Source: Bacteroidales bacterium
GTDB lineage: Bacteria; Bacteroidota; Bacteroidia; Bacteroidales; JAQUTK01
Direction of reading: 5' to 3'
Length of the DNA: 64,000 nucleotides
NCBI GenBank assembly: GCA_028709785.1
Contig: JAQUTK010000001.1
Span: 1 to 64,000, forward strand
Numbering within the stretch: the first letter of the stretch is position 1; the number at the start of each line of letters is the position of its first letter. A model generated the notes under the pieces. That model ran no database searches and was not told the origin of the DNA. It worked only from the letters and a program-made list of their open reading frames with translations. This document shows positions 37,013-48,167 of the stretch, one piece after another. A program made the translations under genes and the position numbers.

Positions 37013-38419
37013 TCAGAACTTGAAATAGTTCTTTGCATTGTTGTAGCTGATATCTTCGACCATCTGTCTGAGAAATGGGAGCTCGGAAGCCGGCAACTCG
37101 CCGTTTTCCACATCATTGCCGATCAGGTTGCAAAGTGTGCGACGGAAGTATTCATGACGTGGATAGGAGAGGAAGCTGCGCGAGTCAGTCAGCATGCCGA
37201 CAAAGCGACTCAGCAGACCAAGCAGTGATAGTGCGTTCATCTGATTTTCCATTCCGGTCTTTTGATCAAGAAACCACCAACCGCTGCCCCATTGAATCTT
37301 ACCGGGAATAGTGCCATCCTGGAAGTTGCCAAGCATGGTCGCAATCATTTCGTTGTCGCAAGGGTTAAGGTTGTAGAGGATTGTCTTTGTCAGTTTGTCT
37401 TGTGAGGCAAGTGCGTCCAGAAAGCGCGACAGTTCCAGTGCGGTTTGCGAAGTGGCTATCGAATCATATCCGGTGTCCGGACCAAGTTTTTGAAACATTT
37501 TGCTGTTGTTGTTGCGCAAGGCTCCGTAATGGAATTGTTGAGTCCATCCTTTTTCCCAATCCATGATCGCAAATTCAATCATCATGGCGGACTTGAATTT
37601 CAACACTTCTTCATGTGTCAGCACCTTTCCTCCATAGACTTTGTTGAATATTGCGGTGATTTCAACAGCAGTATAAGGAGTGGCAAAGAAGGTTTCGATG
37701 CCGTGGTCGGAGAGCTTGCAACCATTTGCTGCAAAGAAATCGTGCCGTTTGCGCAGCGCGGCAAGCAGGTCGGTAAAAGAGGTTATTGAGCAATCTGCGG
37801 CAGTTCCTAACTTTTCCATATAACTGCGGAAAGCCTCCGGATTTTCTACTGCCATTGCTTTGTCGGGACGCCATGTGGGAAGCATCTTGATCTCGAAACC
37901 GTCTTTTCGGACTGCCTGATGATATTCCAGTGAGTCGGCGGGGTCATCTGTAGTGCAGACCGTTTCAACATGATATTTACGCATCAGTCCGCGGGCACTG
38001 AACTCCGGTAATTGGAGTTTCTCGTTGCATTCTTCATAGATCTCACAGGCTGTAGCCGGTGAGAGAATCTTGTTGATACCGAAAGCTGTTCGCAGTTCGA
38101 GATGTGTCCAATGGTAAAGAGGGTTTCGCATGGTGTATGGTACTGTTTCCGCCCATTTCTCAAACTTCTCCCAATCGGAGGTATCTTCTCCTGTGATGTA
38201 TTTCTCGTCAATGCCATTGGTGCGCATGGCTCTCCATTTATAATGATCGCCACCCAGCCAGGCTTCGGTAATGGTTTTGAACTTGTGGTCGCTGGCAACC
38301 ATTGAAGGTATCAGATGGCAGTGGTAATCGATGATCGGCATCTTGGCAGCATGCTGATGATATAGTTCTTTTGCAAAGTCTGTATGCAAAAGAAAGTCAT
38401 TGTCCATAAAGGTTTTCAT
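37013..38419 (-). CDS. uxaC: Glucuronate isomerase (uronate isomerase)
   Basis: UxaC converts D-glucuronate to D-fructuronate and D-galacturonate to D-tagaturonate, the entry step of hexuronate catabolism. The 468-residue protein is family-length, with the amidohydrolase-like MPIIDYHCHLIPS (about 27-39), HWTHLELRTAFGI, CTTDDPADSLEYH and QWGSGWWFLDQKTGM motifs. It has a TACCTTTG promoter at 38446-38453. Other uronate genes (uxuA, uxuB, kdgK) are not in the window. Confidence 0.96.
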   Translation of the reverse strand: MKTFMDNDFLLHTDFAKELYHQHAAKMPIIDYHCHLIPSMVASDHKFKTITEAWLGGDHYKWRAMRTNGIDEKYITGEDTSDWEKFEKWAETVPYTMRNPLYHWTHLELRTAFGINKILSPATACEIYEECNEKLQLPEFSARGLMRKYHVETVCTTDDPADSLEYHQAVRKDGFEIKMLPTWRPDKAMAVENPEAFRSYMEKLGTAADCSITSFTDLLAALRKRHDFFAANGCKLSDHGIETFFATPYTAVEITAIFNKVYGGKVLTHEEVLKFKSAMMIEFAIMDWEKGWTQQFHYGALRNNNSKMFQKLGPDTGYDSIATSQTALELSRFLDALASQDKLTKTILYNLNPCDNEMIATMLGNFQDGTIPGKIQWGSGWWFLDQKTGMENQMNALSLLGLLSRFVGMLTDSRSFLSYPRHEYFRRTLCNLIGNDVENGELPASELPFLRQMVEDISYNNAKNYFKF

Positions 38420-38445
38420 GTGGTAAAACTTAGTTGTTGTGAAGG

Positions 38446-38453
38446 CAAAGGTA
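38446..38453 (-). promoter_or_regulatory. -7 element for uxaC
   Basis: TACCTTTG on the minus strand, 26 bases ahead of the ATG at 38419. Confidence 0.45.
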
Positions 38454-38503
38454 ACAAAAATAATATTATATGACAGAAATAATGAAGGTTCGTGAGGAAT
38501 TGT

Positions 38504-38511
38504 TATTTTTG
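38504..38511 (+). promoter_or_regulatory. -7 element for the first M6 protease gene
   Basis: TATTTTTG. It lies inside the longest open frame and therefore argues for a start downstream (38587). Confidence 0.45.
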
Positions 38512-38586
38512 CACAATCTAAACGGCAAAGGGGAAGGATGTCGTATGCTATTCTCTAAATTAATAAAACAGAAACGACTAGAATCA

Positions 38587-40401
38587 ATGAAATATATACA
38601 ATACTTACAACGCATACATGCCGAAATACTCCTCTTGTTCCTCTTTTTTCTAATAACCAATGGCGCACATGCTGCCAGAGGAGAGAGAGAGTCTGAGAAG
38701 TTCAGACAGCCGGATAGTACGATCCTTACCGTGTATTGGGAAGAGAATGGTCCGAGGCATGCTCTTTATACCGAGGATGGTTACCGGATAATACGTAATG
38801 CAGACGGAGGATTTGGCTATGCCATCCAAAAGGAACAGACGATAGTTGCCAGTGCACAGTTGGCACATGATAAAACACAACGTTCCCCCCAGGAATGGCG
38901 CTTTTTGTTAAATTCATCTGTTGTATTGAGAAGTTCTTTCCCTTTACTAAACTGGCAGACAAGGAGTCTGGCAATGGACGATGCCGCCCAATCTACCTCT
39001 TTCCCAACGAAAGGAAAGGTCAAGACATTGGTCATTCTAGTCAGCTTCAGCGACCTGCCTTTTTCAGTAACCGACCCCAATTATGCCTTTTCACGAAGTC
39101 TTAATGAAGCAGGCTATAGTGATAATGGGGCCACGGGAAGTGTGCGAGACTATTATTTTGAGAATTCAAGCGGCCAATTTGAACCGGACTTTGACGTGAT
39201 AGGTCCCGTTGTGCTCTCCGGTACTTCCGCTTATTACGGAAGAGACTCGGCAGACTTCGATTATCATGCTCCTAATATGGTATGGGAAGCTTGTCAGCAG
39301 GCTGATACGCTCTTCGATACCGACTTTACCCAATATGATCAGAACGGCGATGGCGCTTTGGATAATGTGTTTGTCATCTATGCCGGCTACGATCAGGCTC
39401 AATTTCCCTCTTCCTCAGACTTAGTTTGGTCGCACAAATATAGTTTGTCAGGAAAAGTGGCCATTGACGGAAAGAAAATATATACGTATGCCTGTACGTC
39501 CGAGCTTCGTAAGAACAATGGAACTAATCCCGCTTCCATCGGCACATTCTGCCATGAATTTGGCCATGTGATTGGCCTGCCGGATTTTTACAAGACGATC
39601 GGCAACGGCATTGCCGTGATGAAAAACTATTTTCTGATGGATTCCGGCAATTACAACAATGACGGCAATACACCTCCCTATCTCAGTGCCATCGAACGAA
39701 TGCTGATGGGCTGGATGACCCCGCAAGTGATAAGCAATGAACCTGTTACTTACTCTTTGCCTTCAATCCGGGAGAATAAAGCTTTTCAGATACCTACATC
39801 GACACCGGGAGAATATTTCTTACTGGAGACCCGTGCACCGCTGAAATGGGATAATACGTCGCAGGTTGAAGCGTTGGGATACGGACTTCTGATTTATCAT
39901 GTGGATCGTTCGGCTTCTTATCTTTCCCGATGGGAAAACGATCCGGGAACAGTCAATAATGATGATGCGCACCGCTGTTGCTATGCGTTAAAGGCGACTT
40001 TGAGTAAGTGGGCATTTCAGCAAGAGACTCTGACCTCCTTTTCCGATGACACGGAACCTTCAGCGTTGGACTGGAATGATGAGGCAACAGAGACTCCTCT
40101 CACCAATATCAGCCTGATCAATAATGTGGTAACCTTTGATGTGAGTGGTGGGGGTCCGGTGGGTGTTGGCGCTTCTTCACTTGCGGTCACACCACAGGTT
40201 GTAATCTCGGAGGGAGTGATACAAGTGAACGGACTGGAAGGTGACGAATGGGTATCCCTCTACACACCTGACGGACGAATACTGGAACAAACCAGAGCGA
40301 CCTCCTCCTGTCTTACTTTGTCTCGACAAAGAGCCGGATTGTATCTTTTGAAGATAACCGGCAAAGAGAATTCCTGGTCCAAAGTGATCGGACTGAACTA
40401 A
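38587..40401 (+). CDS. Secreted M6-family metalloprotease with T9SS type A-like tail
   Basis: The start at 38587 yields a good signal peptide (MKYIQYLQRIHAEILLLFLFFLITNGAHA) and 604 residues; the frame extends to 38470 but a promoter-like element lies inside that extension. The protease domain has the zinc motif HEFGHVIGLPDFY (HExxHxxGxxD, about 322-334). The C-terminal about 75 residues (VISEGVIQVNGLEGDEWVSLYTPDGRI ... GLYLLKITGKENSWSKVIGLN) match the Por_Secre_tail layout. Expected role: extracellular protein degradation through T9SS export. Confidence 0.88.
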   Translation: MKYIQYLQRIHAEILLLFLFFLITNGAHAARGERESEKFRQPDSTILTVYWEENGPRHALYTEDGYRIIRNADGGFGYAIQKEQTIVASAQLAHDKTQRSPQEWRFLLNSSVVLRSSFPLLNWQTRSLAMDDAAQSTSFPTKGKVKTLVILVSFSDLPFSVTDPNYAFSRSLNEAGYSDNGATGSVRDYYFENSSGQFEPDFDVIGPVVLSGTSAYYGRDSADFDYHAPNMVWEACQQADTLFDTDFTQYDQNGDGALDNVFVIYAGYDQAQFPSSSDLVWSHKYSLSGKVAIDGKKIYTYACTSELRKNNGTNPASIGTFCHEFGHVIGLPDFYKTIGNGIAVMKNYFLMDSGNYNNDGNTPPYLSAIERMLMGWMTPQVISNEPVTYSLPSIRENKAFQIPTSTPGEYFLLETRAPLKWDNTSQVEALGYGLLIYHVDRSASYLSRWENDPGTVNNDDAHRCCYALKATLSKWAFQQETLTSFSDDTEPSALDWNDEATETPLTNISLINNVVTFDVSGGGPVGVGASSLAVTPQVVISEGVIQVNGLEGDEWVSLYTPDGRILEQTRATSSCLTLSRQRAGLYLLKITGKENSWSKVIGLN

Positions 40402-40502
40402 AAACAGAACAGACTTTTTTCAAAAGTGTGAGGGAAAGTGTGATTAGTTTACCCAATGATTTGGATAGATCATTCTCACTCTTTCAGGCATTCCTTTTGT
40501 CC

Positions 40503-42005
40503 TTATTTCTTCAGATAACGGTTGAGGATTGGGATCTCTTTCAGAGGAAGATCGTATTTGATGGTATAAGCGATAAAGAGGAATAAGAGGAGCGTACGGA
40601 AACCAAGGCGCAGCACGATGTTGTCAATCGGAGCGTACATGCCAATGACAAAAAGGAGCGCGGTAATCAGCGTATAGACTGCGGCACTTTTTATGTTGTA
40701 TTGAATGGGATATCGCTTTTGTCCGATAAAGTAGGAGATGACCATCATGACCAGATAGGAGAAGAATATCGCCCAGGCACTGGCGGTGTAACCATAAAGG
40801 GGTACAAACAGTACGTTGATCGCAACAATGATAATAAAACCAATGATGGAAAACCACGCTCCCCACCGGGTTTCATCGTTGAGCTTGTACCACAAAGAGA
40901 GATTAAAGAAGATGCCCATAAAAATATCTCCGCACATCACGATCGGTACAATTGTCAACCCTTCCCAAAACTTTGGCTCGATGATGTATTTGAGGATATC
41001 CAGGTAGAAGCTCACTCCCAAAAAGATAAACATCGAACAGATAATAAAGTATCTCATTGCTTCCGCGTAGGAACTATTGCTTTTGCCTCCGTTTTCTTTG
41101 TGTTTGCCGAAGATGAACGGTTCGTAGGCATAGCGAAAAGCTTGTGTAAACATGGTCAATACGACGGCGATCTTGACTGAAGTGCCATAGATACCCAATT
41201 GTCCCATAGGATCATTGGATGGGTCAATCAGATAAGGCATCATCATCTTGTCAAAGGTCTGATTCATGATTCCGGCAATACCCAACACCAGCAATGGAAG
41301 GGAATAACGCAACATGCGTTTGACCAGATTGAGATCAAAAGTGTAGTGGAACCCCGTAAGATAGGGCATCAAAAAGAGGGTTTGCAGGAAGGTAGCAAGC
41401 AGATTAGCCCAAAATACATATCCGACGCCATAGTCGGGACGGTAAAACCATTCAATCAGATATGCAAATTCGGAGGATGCTATCCATGGGCAGACTATGA
41501 GGAAAAAGAGGTTGAAGGCAATGTTGAGAATAACAAAAATTAGTTTGATTCCGGCAAACCGAAGGGGTTTTTTCTTGTAGCGGAGATAGGCGAAGGGAAT
41601 AGCACTGAATGCATCTAATCCGACTACAATAGCCATAATCGACACGTATTCTGGAATATATTCGGGGTGACTCGACTGCGTAAACATACCCGATAAAGAG
41701 TTCCTGAAGAGTACTACCAAAAGCATGAATAGTAAGATAACAGAACCAACAGTAATCAGTGTGGTAGAATATACGGTTTTCTCTTCTTCTTCGTTTTTAT
41801 TGACAAAACGGAAAAACCCCGTTTCCATGCCAAAGGTGAGCAAAACCAGTAAGAATGCGGTTATAGCATAGATGTTGGTTACTTCTCCAACTTCGCCTGT
41901 GGAAGCAAGCACAAAGGTGTACATAGGTGTCAGACACCAGTTCATGAACCGTCCGAGAATGCTGCTTACTCCATAGATCGCTGTCTCTTTAGCCAGCGTT
42001 TTCAT
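40503..42005 (-). CDS. Polysaccharide biosynthesis protein / oligosaccharide flippase (MATE-like, Wzx type)
   Basis: The 500-residue protein has about 12-14 hydrophobic helices and the MOP-superfamily N-terminus LAKETAIYGVSSILGRFMNWCLTPMYTFVL. Wzx-type flippases move undecaprenyl-linked glycans across the inner membrane; some family members act in lipid II or capsule export. No glycosyltransferases are nearby, so the substrate is unassigned. The next gene upstream on the same strand is ruvB, about 29 bases away, suggesting co-transcription. The ATG at 42014 is an alternative start. Confidence 0.87.
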   Translation of the reverse strand: MKTLAKETAIYGVSSILGRFMNWCLTPMYTFVLASTGEVGEVTNIYAITAFLLVLLTFGMETGFFRFVNKNEEEEKTVYSTTLITVGSVILLFMLLVVLFRNSLSGMFTQSSHPEYIPEYVSIMAIVVGLDAFSAIPFAYLRYKKKPLRFAGIKLIFVILNIAFNLFFLIVCPWIASSEFAYLIEWFYRPDYGVGYVFWANLLATFLQTLFLMPYLTGFHYTFDLNLVKRMLRYSLPLLVLGIAGIMNQTFDKMMMPYLIDPSNDPMGQLGIYGTSVKIAVVLTMFTQAFRYAYEPFIFGKHKENGGKSNSSYAEAMRYFIICSMFIFLGVSFYLDILKYIIEPKFWEGLTIVPIVMCGDIFMGIFFNLSLWYKLNDETRWGAWFSIIGFIIIVAINVLFVPLYGYTASAWAIFFSYLVMMVISYFIGQKRYPIQYNIKSAAVYTLITALLFVIGMYAPIDNIVLRLGFRTLLLFLFIAYTIKYDLPLKEIPILNRYLKK

Positions 42006-42034
42006 TCCACCCATTTGCTCAAACTATAAGTTGA

Positions 42035-43063
42035 TTAAAATAAAAGACCTTGACGCCCTTTCTCGTATTTGTCTCTCTGTAAATGTCTGTATGCCAATTC
42101 GGTTGCTTCTCTTCCACGAGGTGTTCGTTTTAAGAATCCTTCTTTGATCAGAAAAGGTTCATATACCTCTTCGATGGTGCCGGGATCTTCACCCAGCGCT
42201 GTGGCAATGGTGGTTATACCGACAGGACCGCCTGAAAACTTATCCATAATGGTCGTCAGGATCTTGTTGTCAATGTCGTCCAGACCATACTTGTCAATGT
42301 TTAAGGCTTCAAGCGCATAGCAGGCGATTGCTTTGTCAATTCGTCCATTACCGGTAACTTGTGCGAAATCGCGTACACGACGCAGCAATGCATTCGCAAC
42401 GCGTGGTGTTCCGCGGCTTCTCCGGGCAATTTCCCCGGCAGCTTCCGTGGTGCAGGGTACGGCAAGGATGTCTGCCGAACGGATGATAATGCCCGCCAGA
42501 ACTTCCTCGTCATAATATTCCAGATGGGCATTGATCCCAAAACGTGCACGTAGCGGAGCCGTCAGCAAACCGCTACGGGTAGTGGCTCCGATCAGGGTGA
42601 AAGGGGAGAGTTCCAGCTGAATGGAACGGGCGGAAGGTCCCTTGTCGATCATTATGTCGATACGATAATCCTCCATCGCACTGTACAGGTATTCTTCCAC
42701 AACGGGGCTGAGCCGATGGATTTCATCAATGAAAAGTACATCATTCGGTTGCAGACCGGTGAGTACACCTGCCAGATCGCCGGGCTTGTCAAGCACGGGC
42801 CCTGAGGTGACTTTAAACCCAACACCGAGTTCGTTGGCGATTATATTGGAAAGGGTGGTTTTGCCCAGACCGGGAGGTCCGTGCAATAAGACATGATCCA
42901 GCGATTCACCGCGTTGACTAGCTGCCTGAACAAAGATCTTCAGGTTTTTCAGAACCTTAGTCTGTCCCTGGAAGTCATCAAAAGAGAGAGGCCTGAGAGC
43001 CTTTTCCAGATCTTTCTCTGTGTCATTTAACTGGTTGTTGCGTATATTGAATTTTTCTTCCAT
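42035..43063 (-). CDS. ruvB: Holliday junction branch-migration helicase RuvB
   Basis: RuvB is the hexameric AAA+ motor of the RuvAB branch-migration complex. The 342-residue protein has [13 protein letters not shown], Walker [11 protein letters not shown] (about 60-69), Walker [10 protein letters not shown] (about 109-117), sensor [17 protein letters not shown] and the C-terminal winged-helix region ending near [12 protein letters not shown]. The start at 43063 ([10 protein letters not shown]) matches homologues; the frame extends to 43096 into a promoter element. ruvA and ruvC are not in the window. Confidence 0.97.
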   Translation of the reverse strand: MEEKFNIRNNQLNDTEKDLEKALRPLSFDDFQGQTKVLKNLKIFVQAASQRGESLDHVLLHGPPGLGKTTLSNIIANELGVGFKVTSGPVLDKPGDLAGVLTGLQPNDVLFIDEIHRLSPVVEEYLYSAMEDYRIDIMIDKGPSARSIQLELSPFTLIGATTRSGLLTAPLRARFGINAHLEYYDEEVLAGIIIRSADILAVPCTTEAAGEIARRSRGTPRVANALLRRVRDFAQVTGNGRIDKAIACYALEALNIDKYGLDDIDNKILTTIMDKFSGGPVGITTIATALGEDPGTIEEVYEPFLIKEGFLKRTPRGREATELAYRHLQRDKYEKGRQGLLF

Positions 43064-43093
43064 GTCAGCCGTTTCGCTTCTTTCAATTGTGCG

Positions 43094-43101
43094 CAAAGGT
43101 A
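43094..43101 (-). promoter_or_regulatory. -7 element for ruvB
   Basis: TACCTTTG on the minus strand, directly next to the hemD terminator, 31 bases ahead of the ATG at 43063. Confidence 0.45.
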
Positions 43102-43103
43102 AT

Positions 43104-43141
43104 AAAAAACACCGACCTCGAAAGAGAGACCGGTGTTTTTT
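43104..43141 (-). terminator. Terminator after hemD
   Basis: 11-bp A/T-flanked stem (43104-43114 with 43131-43141) with a 16-base loop. It is a classical T-run terminator on the minus strand and separates hemD from ruvB. Confidence 0.85.
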
Positions 43142-43165
43142 GTTGTGTGGAACGTATATGCGGAA

Positions 43166-43924
43166 TTACTTCCCGTTTTTGGCTTTGATAAAATGATCCA
43201 ATGCTGTTGTCATAGATGGGGCCTCCACGGTTGGTGCTTCCAGATCAAGACGTAATCCGGCATCTTTTACCGCTTTGGCGGTAGTTTGACCAAAACATCC
43301 GATCTGTATATCTCCCTGAACAAAGTTCGGAAAGTTCTTTTTCAGCGAAGTGATACCACTTGGGCTGAAGAAGATCAACATGTCGTAGTCAAAAACTTCA
43401 CCTTCTTCAAAATCATTGCTCAAGGTCTTATACATAATAGATTTTGTATAAGTGATGTTGTGCTTGTCCAAAGGAACATGCACCTCGTCTTTGTGCGGTT
43501 CAGAGACAGGTAATAGATAGCTCTCTTTGCTGTGCTTGAGGATATAGGGCACCAAATCATCCACTTTTCCGGATGTTCCAAAGAAAATCTTACGCTTGCG
43601 GTAAACGACGTATTTTTGCAGATAAAGAGCGACAGCTTCTGTGACGCAGAAATATTTCATTGTCTCAGGCACTGTAAAACGGGTTGCCTCGCAAAGGCGG
43701 AAGAAATGATCTACCGCGGTACGCGCAGTAAAAATAACAGCCGTATAATCAGCTAGATTAATTCTTTGGTGTCTGAATTCTTTAATATCAACTCCTTCCA
43801 CTTTGATGAAAGGTCTAAAGACTACAGAAACTCCATACTTCTCAGCAATGTCATAATAGGGCGACTTTTCAGTAGTCGGCTTGGGCTGTGAGACGAGTAT
43901 TTTTTTTATTTTCAAGGTCTTCAA
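43166..43924 (-). CDS. hemD: Uroporphyrinogen-III synthase-like protein
   Basis: HemD cyclises hydroxymethylbilane to uroporphyrinogen III. The 252-residue protein has the weakly conserved two-lobed fold pattern: VSQPKPTTEKSPYYDIAEKYG at the N-terminus, TAVIFTARTAVDHFF in lobe 1, and DMLIFFSPSGITSLKKNF with IGCFGQTTAKAVKDAGL in lobe 2. The HemD family is highly diverged, so assignment rests on these S/T-P-S-G and G-x-T-A motifs. It starts 3 bases after DUF4271, its usual Bacteroidales neighbour. Other haem genes are not in view. Confidence 0.85.
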   Translation of the reverse strand: MKTLKIKKILVSQPKPTTEKSPYYDIAEKYGVSVVFRPFIKVEGVDIKEFRHQRINLADYTAVIFTARTAVDHFFRLCEATRFTVPETMKYFCVTEAVALYLQKYVVYRKRKIFFGTSGKVDDLVPYILKHSKESYLLPVSEPHKDEVHVPLDKHNITYTKSIMYKTLSNDFEEGEVFDYDMLIFFSPSGITSLKKNFPNFVQGDIQIGCFGQTTAKAVKDAGLRLDLEAPTVEAPSMTTALDHFIKAKNGK

Positions 43925-43927
43925 CTA

Positions 43928-44731
43928 TTAATGATAAATGACTAATTCGTATATCGAAACAAGTCCCTCGTACATTAAGACCGCGGGTAGAATTTCGACG
44001 GTGCAAAGATACAAAAATAAATAAAGCAGTGTGTTAATTTTTGGGATAAAAATAATAAACACTTTCTGTAATAGCAGTATTCGGAAGAAGAGAAAGAGCC
44101 CTCCCAATACGATTAGCAAGACATTGCTGTACAGGTCAGAGTAAACGGAAACCAGGAGTATCGGACAGAAAAGAGTACCAAGTAGCGCGATATTTGACAG
44201 GTAGCTATTTTGCCATTTTGATGATCTTGTGTCATCAAAGAAGATATATGCGATAAATCTGAACAGAAGAAATTTGAGCGTGTAAAACAGTGCAAAGGAT
44301 AAGATAAATAAAAGGAGAATAAGAATGATTTTTGCTTCGCCTATATTCAAAGAGTTTCCGTTGATGCTATAGAAGCAAAGCAGACAGAGCATTAATATGG
44401 TCAGAGGAAGCAACTGGAGATTGGTGTGGAGGTCACTCAGGTTGTTCTCTTCGAAGGTGACCCCTCTGCTTTTTACACGGAATACATTTTGGAAAAGATG
44501 TGCCAAAAAGTTCTGACGCTGAAAGAATGTAATGAGTAATAATGTACAAGAGATGCTGAAAAATAAAGCAATAGAATCACTGTCGCGTAATATCTGTCTG
44601 GCTGGAGTTCCTTTTTGTGTTTCAACGGAAGCAACACAAACCTTACCCGTTGCTTCTCTTTCGAGAAAAGCGGGTTGGTAATGCATAAGCGAGTCATAGT
44701 CCCATGTAAAGAAAGGGTTATCCGCATTCAT
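43928..44731 (-). CDS. DUF4271 family integral membrane protein
   Basis: The 267-residue protein has a soluble N-terminal part (about 1-45), then about six to seven hydrophobic helices (for example SIALFFSISCTLLLITFF, LTILMLCLLCFYSI, IILILLLFILSFALFYTLKFLLF). It agrees with DUF4271, a Bacteroidota family with no known function that is commonly found directly upstream of hemD, as here (3-base gap). A TACTTTTG promoter at 44751-44758 precedes it. Confidence 0.85.
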   Translation of the reverse strand: MNADNPFFTWDYDSLMHYQPAFLEREATGKVCVASVETQKGTPARQILRDSDSIALFFSISCTLLLITFFQRQNFLAHLFQNVFRVKSRGVTFEENNLSDLHTNLQLLPLTILMLCLLCFYSINGNSLNIGEAKIILILLLFILSFALFYTLKFLLFRFIAYIFFDDTRSSKWQNSYLSNIALLGTLFCPILLVSVYSDLYSNVLLIVLGGLFLFFRILLLQKVFIIFIPKINTLLYLFLYLCTVEILPAVLMYEGLVSIYELVIYH

Positions 44732-44750
44732 CAGTCTTCTGTTTGGATCG

Positions 44751-44758
44751 CAAAAGTA
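44751..44758 (-). promoter_or_regulatory. -7 element for the DUF4271-hemD operon
   Basis: TACTTTTG on the minus strand with a possible TTG (complement of CAA at 44781-44783) at 22-base spacing. Confidence 0.45.
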
Positions 44759-44811
44759 ATGCTTTTTCTGCTTTTTTTGTCAAAAACAGTCCCGTACATG
44801 AATTTAATCTG

Positions 44812-44819
44812 TACTTTTG
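44812..44819 (+). promoter_or_regulatory. -7 element for the thi operon
   Basis: TACTTTTG about 6-10 bases before the TPP aptamer starts, so the aptamer lies at the very 5' end of the transcript. Confidence 0.5.
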
Positions 44820-44827
44820 TCTCATCG

Positions 44828-44906
44828 TTTAGGGGTGCCTCTGAGGAAGAGGCTGAGATTATACCCTTAGGACCTGATCCGGACTGTGCCGGCGTGGGGA
44901 AAACAT
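44828..44906 (+). ncRNA. TPP riboswitch (THI element)
   Basis: The core shows the conserved thi-box segments: AGGGGTGCCT (44831-44840), GGCTGAGATTATACCC (44851-44866), GACCTGATCC (44871-44880) and GTGCCGGCGTGGGGA (44886-44900). These form the P1-P5 junctions that bind thiamine pyrophosphate. It lies 53 bases ahead of thiD. I see no obvious terminator between aptamer and gene, so control is probably at translation initiation (inference). Confidence 0.95.
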
Positions 44907-44958
44907 CCTTTCCTGCTCTTCCAGTCAGTTCGCGAGAAACGCTGCAAATAAGATTGAT

Positions 44959-45810
44959 ATGGGAGATAAATCGTATACATTTCGTTATCCAACAGTATTA
45001 TCCATTGCCGGTTCAGACAGCAGTGGGGGAGCCGGAATACAGGCTGACCTGAAAACTATATCCGCTTTGGGTGGATATGGATGTACAGCAATAACAGCTA
45101 TTACCGCGCAGAATACACTTGGCGTTTCCGGTATCTGGCCTCTTTCCCAGGAAGCATTAAATGCGCAGATGGATGCTGTATTTTCAGATCTTCATGTGGA
45201 TGCGGTGAAGACAGGAATGCTCCATAATGCGGAAACAGTTCGCTGTGTTGCCGAAGCTATGAAGAGGTATAAGGTGAAGAATCTGGTCGTTGATCCGGTG
45301 TTGGTGGCGACCAGTGGGGATGCTCTTTCGAAAGGAGGAATTGTAGAGGCGATGAGAGAAAGTCTTTTCCCTTTGGCTAAGTTGATCACACCCAATCTGA
45401 AAGAGGCGGAAATACTTTCCGGACAACAGATACAGACATTGGAAGATATGAAACAAGTAGCAGGAATGTTGCTTCAGGTTTCTCTGCAAGGTGTGTTGAT
45501 AAAAGGAGGGCACCTTACCGGTGTCAAGATGATTGATGTGCTTCTGACTGCCGGAATGAAAGAACCACTTTTGCTGGAATCAGACCGGATTGAAACAGAT
45601 AATCTGCATGGCACCGGCTGTACACTTTCGTCTGCGATCGCCACTTTTCTGGCGCGGGGTTTTTCTTTGGAAGAGGCTGTGGTTGAAGCTAAGGAATATG
45701 TATGGCAGGCGATACGTAGCGGAGCGGAAGTATTTACAGGAGAGGGGCACGGACCGCTGAACCACGCATGGCAGCCGGTCAGACAGCAAATAATTGAATT
45801 AAAAGAGTAG
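44959..45810 (+). CDS. thiD: Hydroxymethylpyrimidine/phosphomethylpyrimidine kinase
   Basis: ThiD phosphorylates HMP and HMP-P to HMP-PP for thiamine synthesis. The 283-residue protein has SIAGSDSSGGAGIQADLKT (about 15-33), DPVLVATSGD, ITPNLKEAEIL, VLIKGGHL and the anion-hole/catalytic motif DNLHGTGCTLSSAIA (about 214-228). It is the first gene after the TPP riboswitch and is followed after 3 bases by a thiE-like gene. Confidence 0.95.
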   Translation: MGDKSYTFRYPTVLSIAGSDSSGGAGIQADLKTISALGGYGCTAITAITAQNTLGVSGIWPLSQEALNAQMDAVFSDLHVDAVKTGMLHNAETVRCVAEAMKRYKVKNLVVDPVLVATSGDALSKGGIVEAMRESLFPLAKLITPNLKEAEILSGQQIQTLEDMKQVAGMLLQVSLQGVLIKGGHLTGVKMIDVLLTAGMKEPLLLESDRIETDNLHGTGCTLSSAIATFLARGFSLEEAVVEAKEYVWQAIRSGAEVFTGEGHGPLNHAWQPVRQQIIELKE

Positions 45811-45813
45811 AAG

Positions 45814-48104
<2,291 letters not shown>

Positions 48105-48115
48105 TCAATAGCGAT

Positions 48116-48161
48116 AAAACAAAGCGGGTGGCTCAATAGTCTGAGACACCCGCTTTGTTTT
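48116..48161. terminator. Bidirectional terminator after thiC
   Basis: 15-bp perfect stem (48116-48130 with 48147-48161), 16-base loop, flanked by A-run and T-run; shared with the convergent CxxCH lipoprotein gene. Confidence 0.85.
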
Positions 48162-48167
48162 TATCGT